NCBI GenBank assembly: GCA_964355015.1
Contig: CAYHCE010000069.1
Location: 1 to 8,579 of the forward strand
Direction: 5' to 3'
Length of the DNA stretch: 8,579 nt
Origin: CAYHCE01 sp964355015
GTDB taxonomy: Bacteria; Cyanobacteriota; Cyanobacteriia; PCC-6307; Cyanobiaceae
Positions within the stretch are counted from its first letter, which is position 1; every line of letters starts with the position of its first letter. The notes under the pieces were generated by a model that was not told the origin of the DNA, ran no database searches, and saw only the letters and a program-made list of their open reading frames with translations. Of this stretch, positions 6,961 through 8,579 are shown in pieces. The position numbers and the translations under genes are program-made.

Positions 6961-7488
6961 ATGTTATCCGAATTCGATACTGCTGTTGCCGTCGCCAGGG
7001 GCCTGGGTCTTCTTTCAGCGTCGAAGCTCCCCCACGAAGCCAGCAGCGGCCAGGGGCCCGCAGGCTATGTGCTTCGCAACGCCAGAGGCGAGGCGCTCTG
7101 CGAAGTTCCACAGGCAGATCTGCAGGGCTGGATCCCATCCGGCCAGCTCAGCGCGCCGGTCAGCATTGAGGAAGTGATCGGTGCCCCAACCGGGGACATC
7201 TGGGAGTATTGCTTCGTCAGAGTGGACATGGAGGATCAAGACACGGGGACCAACCTGAAGCAGGTGTTGATCAACGGTCAGGGGATCTCCTCCTTGAAAG
7301 CCAACAGAGAACTGATCTTCAGCCAGTTCCACGAGCTGCTCAATCTGATCGGAGCCCGGGGCTGGGAACTGGTGAATACCGTGCCTCGCAGTATCGATGC
7401 CCAAGGCCATGGACGCTCCTATTCGCTCGTCTTCAAACGGCGCTGCCATGGATCCCAAGCTGAACGAGCCTCAATCGAACACCAATGA
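6961..7488 (+). CDS. Hypothetical protein with DUF4177-like C-terminal domain
   Basis: Function unknown. From the ATG at 6961 it has 175 residues; an in-frame TTG at 6946 would add five. Counting from the TTG start, the C-terminal half shows the pattern of the small DUF4177 family: WEYCFVRVD (86-94), a helix with LLNLIGARGWELVNTVP (131-147), and a closing strand SYSLVFKR (158-165). The N-terminal half (1-80) is soluble, without membrane segments or signal peptide, and resembles nothing I know; VLRNARGEALCEVPQADLQG could be a small beta unit. The hydrophilic tail after VFKR looks unconserved. It is separated from PPK2 by about 145 bases and has no clear ribosome binding site. Its stop overlaps the next small ORF by ATGA. 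Confidence 0.7.
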   Translation: MLSEFDTAVAVARGLGLLSASKLPHEASSGQGPAGYVLRNARGEALCEVPQADLQGWIPSGQLSAPVSIEEVIGAPTGDIWEYCFVRVDMEDQDTGTNLKQVLINGQGISSLKANRELIFSQFHELLNLIGARGWELVNTVPRSIDAQGHGRSYSLVFKRRCHGSQAERASIEHQ

Positions 7489-7604
7489 GCACGAAAGACT
7501 CCGAACAGCCGGTACAGGAGCGGTTGGCCGCACTGGAAGCCGCCGTTGCTGCTCTCACCGAACGGCTCGACAGCCTGGCCTCCCTAGGAGGCTGTTGCGC
7601 ATAG
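7485..7604 (+). CDS. Small coiled-coil ORF, 3' end replaced by the MITE
   Basis: A 39-residue ORF whose ATG overlaps the TGA of the preceding gene (ATGA at 7485-7488), suggesting translational coupling. Its core, QERLAALEAAVAALTERLDS (11-30), is a heptad-like amphipathic helix with Leu/Val at spaced positions, so a short coiled coil is likely. Residues 1-34 come from host DNA; the last five codons and the TAG (7602-7604) lie in the terminal repeat of the mobile element. The natural protein may have been longer. I do not recognise a family. It is too short to be certain it is a gene; the coupling and the heptads are the support. Confidence 0.45.
   Translation: MSTKDSEQPVQERLAALEAAVAALTERLDSLASLGGCCA
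7584..7587. repeat. Left CTAG target-site copy
   Basis: CTAG immediately outside the left inverted repeat of the element. With the matching copy on the right it fits a 4-bp target duplication of the YTAR type used by some IS5-family elements. Because such elements always choose CTAG, identical flanks could also result from recombination between two elements at different CTAG sites. Confidence 0.7.
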
Positions 7605-7831
7605 ATTTTTTATGAGCAAATCCACAGCCAGTGCGACCAGAGCGGAATGATACCGAGATATTCTGTAGCCGTACAACACTGTCTAGCCCGCAAATCGCAG
7701 TCACAGCAATCAATTTGAGCCGACTCTTATTGTCAGGCCAGTCTCACCAGGATCAGCCTGCGCCCCATGTTTGCTGGATCCGGTTTTTTGCGTGTGTCCG
7801 CTGACGTCTGCAATCTATGCGCAACAGCCTC
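7588..7831. mobile_element. MITE-like non-autonomous element with perfect terminal inverted repeats
   Basis: The ends are exact inverted repeats of 20 bp: 7588-7607 begins GAGGCTGTTGCGCATAG and 7812-7831 is its reverse complement. CTAG lies directly outside each end (7584-7587 and 7832-7835), consistent with a 4-bp target duplication; since CTAG is itself palindromic, the inverted symmetry extends over 24 bp. GAGGCTGTTGC ends and CTAG targets are features I associate with IS5-family elements. The 244-bp body is less GC-rich than its surroundings and encodes no transposase of usable length, so it would need enzyme supplied in trans. On the minus strand a short stretch reading GYRISRYHSALVALAVDLLI just before the left repeat might be a transposase C-terminal relic; this is tentative. 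It separates a truncated plus-strand ORF from a truncated minus-strand RND gene. Confidence 0.88.
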
Positions 7832-7835
7832 CTAG
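7832..7835. repeat. Right CTAG target-site copy
   Basis: CTAG immediately outside the right inverted repeat of the element. On the minus strand its TAG forms the stop codon that ends the RND fragment after 33 codons. Confidence 0.7.
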
Positions 7836-7933
7836 TGCAGCAGCGGAATGGCGATGCCTCCCATGATCAGGATCACCAGGGAACACACCGTGGTGAGCAC
7901 CGGGCTGCGGATGAACCGATCGGAAAGGCTCAT
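7832..7933 (-). pseudogene. RND efflux transporter (AcrB/HAE1-like), N-terminal fragment
   Basis: The minus strand from ATG 7931-7933 reads MSLSDRFIRSPVLTTVCSLV and then an ILIMGGIAIPLL segment, ending at TAG 7832-7834. This is the hallmark start of inner-membrane RND multidrug or metal efflux pumps: the FIRxPVLTTV entry followed by the first transmembrane helix ending IPLL, normally continuing PIExLPDIAP. A full protein has about 1000 residues; only 33 codons remain, so the gene is dead. Its ATG overlaps the TGA of the upstream SulP gene (ATGA at 7930-7933), so the two were translationally coupled. The break coincides with the CTAG flank of the mobile element. Past the element the sequence is plus-strand coding DNA unrelated to RND, so most of the gene has been deleted rather than merely interrupted. 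Recognition is from motif memory. Confidence 0.78.
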
Positions 7934-8579
7934 CGAGCAGCGCCTGAAGCGTCAGTCGCGGCCTGGGCCTGGAAGGCGGCGATCGCCGTGGGGAGGGTGG
8001 GGTAGAAGTGTTCGGGGCCGATGTTCGCTGCCACCCCGGCCCTGCTGAGCTGTCGGTAGAGATCCTGCTTGACCCGGGCGAAGCCGAAGACGATGCCACT
8101 GCCGGCCAGTTCCTGCTGCAGCTCCTGCAGCACATCGACGGCAGTGATGTCGATCTCCACGATCGCCTCGGCGTTCAGCACGAACCATCGCACGGGTGTT
8201 GGCTCGGCAGCGATGGCCGCCAGGGCGCGGCGGCGAAAATCCTCGGCGTTGGCGAAGCAGAGAGGCGCGTCGTAGCGGTAGAGCACCAGGCCGGGGATGG
8301 TGCTGGCGCCCTCCCAGTCGGCCACATCGTGGAGACCCGCCAGGTTCGGCACATCACCCAGCACGGCATCGTGCGGCCGGACCAGGCGTGCGAACAGGTC
8401 GATCACCGACAGCGCGACGGCCAGGCCCACACCCACCAGGATGTCGGTGAGTAGCACTCCTGCGAAGGTGATCAACGCCAGGCGGAATTCGCTGAGCTTG
8501 AAGCGCCGCATCCGCTGGAATTCGGGGATGTCGATCAGGCGCAGGGCGGCGTAGATCACGATCGCCCCCAAGGCCGCCT
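7930..8579 (-). CDS. SulP-family anion transporter, C-terminal part with STAS domain (5' end outside window)
   Basis: Inner-membrane anion carrier of the SulP (SLC26) family; substrates in bacteria include sulfate, bicarbonate (BicA type) and others, and cannot be chosen here. The frame is open from the right edge, so about 215 C-terminal residues are seen. The last membrane part reads IVIYAALRLIDIPEFQRM, RFKLSEFRLALITFAGVLLT and ILVGVGLAVALSVIDLFARL, typical of transmembrane helices 12-14. A cytoplasmic STAS domain follows, with LVLYRYDAPLCFANAEDF, WFVLNAEAIVEIDITAVDVL (the segment around the usual phosphorylatable loop) and LAGSGIVFGFARVK. The TTG at 8569-8571 is an internal Leu, not a start. 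The stop TGA overlaps the ATG of the RND fragment. The visible part has no lesion. Confidence 0.9.
   Translation of the reverse strand, partial: AALGAIVIYAALRLIDIPEFQRMRRFKLSEFRLALITFAGVLLTDILVGVGLAVALSVIDLFARLVRPHDAVLGDVPNLAGLHDVADWEGASTIPGLVLYRYDAPLCFANAEDFRRRALAAIAAEPTPVRWFVLNAEAIVEIDITAVDVLQELQQELAGSGIVFGFARVKQDLYRQLSRAGVAANIGPEHFYPTLPTAIAAFQAQAATDASGAAR

Noticed and set aside
7979..7986. GCGATCGC, the cyanobacterial HIP1 octamer
   Set aside because: Only one exact copy was seen in 8.6 kb of GC-rich DNA. That is too few to prove a HIP1-rich genome or to assign the organism.
7817..8005. Plus-strand ORF that would extend the small coiled-coil gene if the element were excised
   Set aside because: Joining 7583 to 7836 does keep a frame open, but that sequence is the antisense of the RND and SulP coding regions, so it is not a credible native C-terminus.
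7815..8135. Minus-strand 106-codon ORF across the SulP end and the element border
   Set aside because: It lies in a different frame from both the SulP C-terminus and the RND fragment, which explain the same bases better.
1..8579. CRISPR array, tRNA, rRNA, riboswitch or known defence system
   Set aside because: No regularly spaced direct repeats, cloverleaf folds, rRNA-like segments or defence-protein motifs were seen on either strand.

Overview
The window is GC-rich DNA from a bacterium, most plausibly a cyanobacterium of the Synechococcus/Cyanobium kind. The evidence for that is indirect: a slr1336-like Ca2+/H+ antiporter, a GltS glutamate carrier, a GapA/Gap1-type GAPDH, a SulP transporter, and many genes with weak or no Shine-Dalgarno sequence. 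No rRNA, tRNA or photosynthesis gene is present to settle it.

Layout. Positions 1-125 hold the 3' end of an IS5-like transposase cut by the window edge, followed by about 300 bases with no gene but two clear hairpins. A Ca2+/H+ antiporter (429-1514, minus) is divergent from a co-directional plus-strand block: a GH13 branching-enzyme-like protein (1709-3493), the sodium/glutamate symporter GltS (3562-4755), an NAD-type GAPDH (4896-5891) and a PPK2-family polyphosphate kinase (about 5955-6815). A DUF4177-like hypothetical gene (6961-7488) and an overlapping tiny coiled-coil ORF (7485-7604) follow. On the minus strand from the right edge come the C-terminal part of a SulP/STAS anion transporter (7930-8579) and, ATGA-coupled to it, the first 33 codons of an RND efflux pump (7832-7933).

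The right part contains an unlabelled mobile element. A 244-bp non-coding MITE-like sequence (7588-7831) is bounded by perfect 20-bp terminal inverted repeats and flanked on both sides by CTAG. It sits exactly where the small plus-strand ORF and the minus-strand RND gene both break off, so it marks an insertion or deletion scar that removed nearly all of the RND pump.

How the genes may work together (inference): the GH13 enzyme acts on alpha-glucan, GAPDH is the Pi-consuming step of glycolysis, and PPK2 links polyphosphate to nucleotide phosphorylation. The block therefore looks like storage-carbon and phosphate/energy metabolism, with the glutamate and calcium transporters alongside. No clearly new defence or biosynthetic system is visible. 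The points most worth a second look are the MITE-bounded RND truncation, the PPK2 gene whose conserved N-terminus has no usual start codon and lies in frame with the GAPDH stop, and a Ca2+/H+ antiporter with a degenerate second alpha-repeat.
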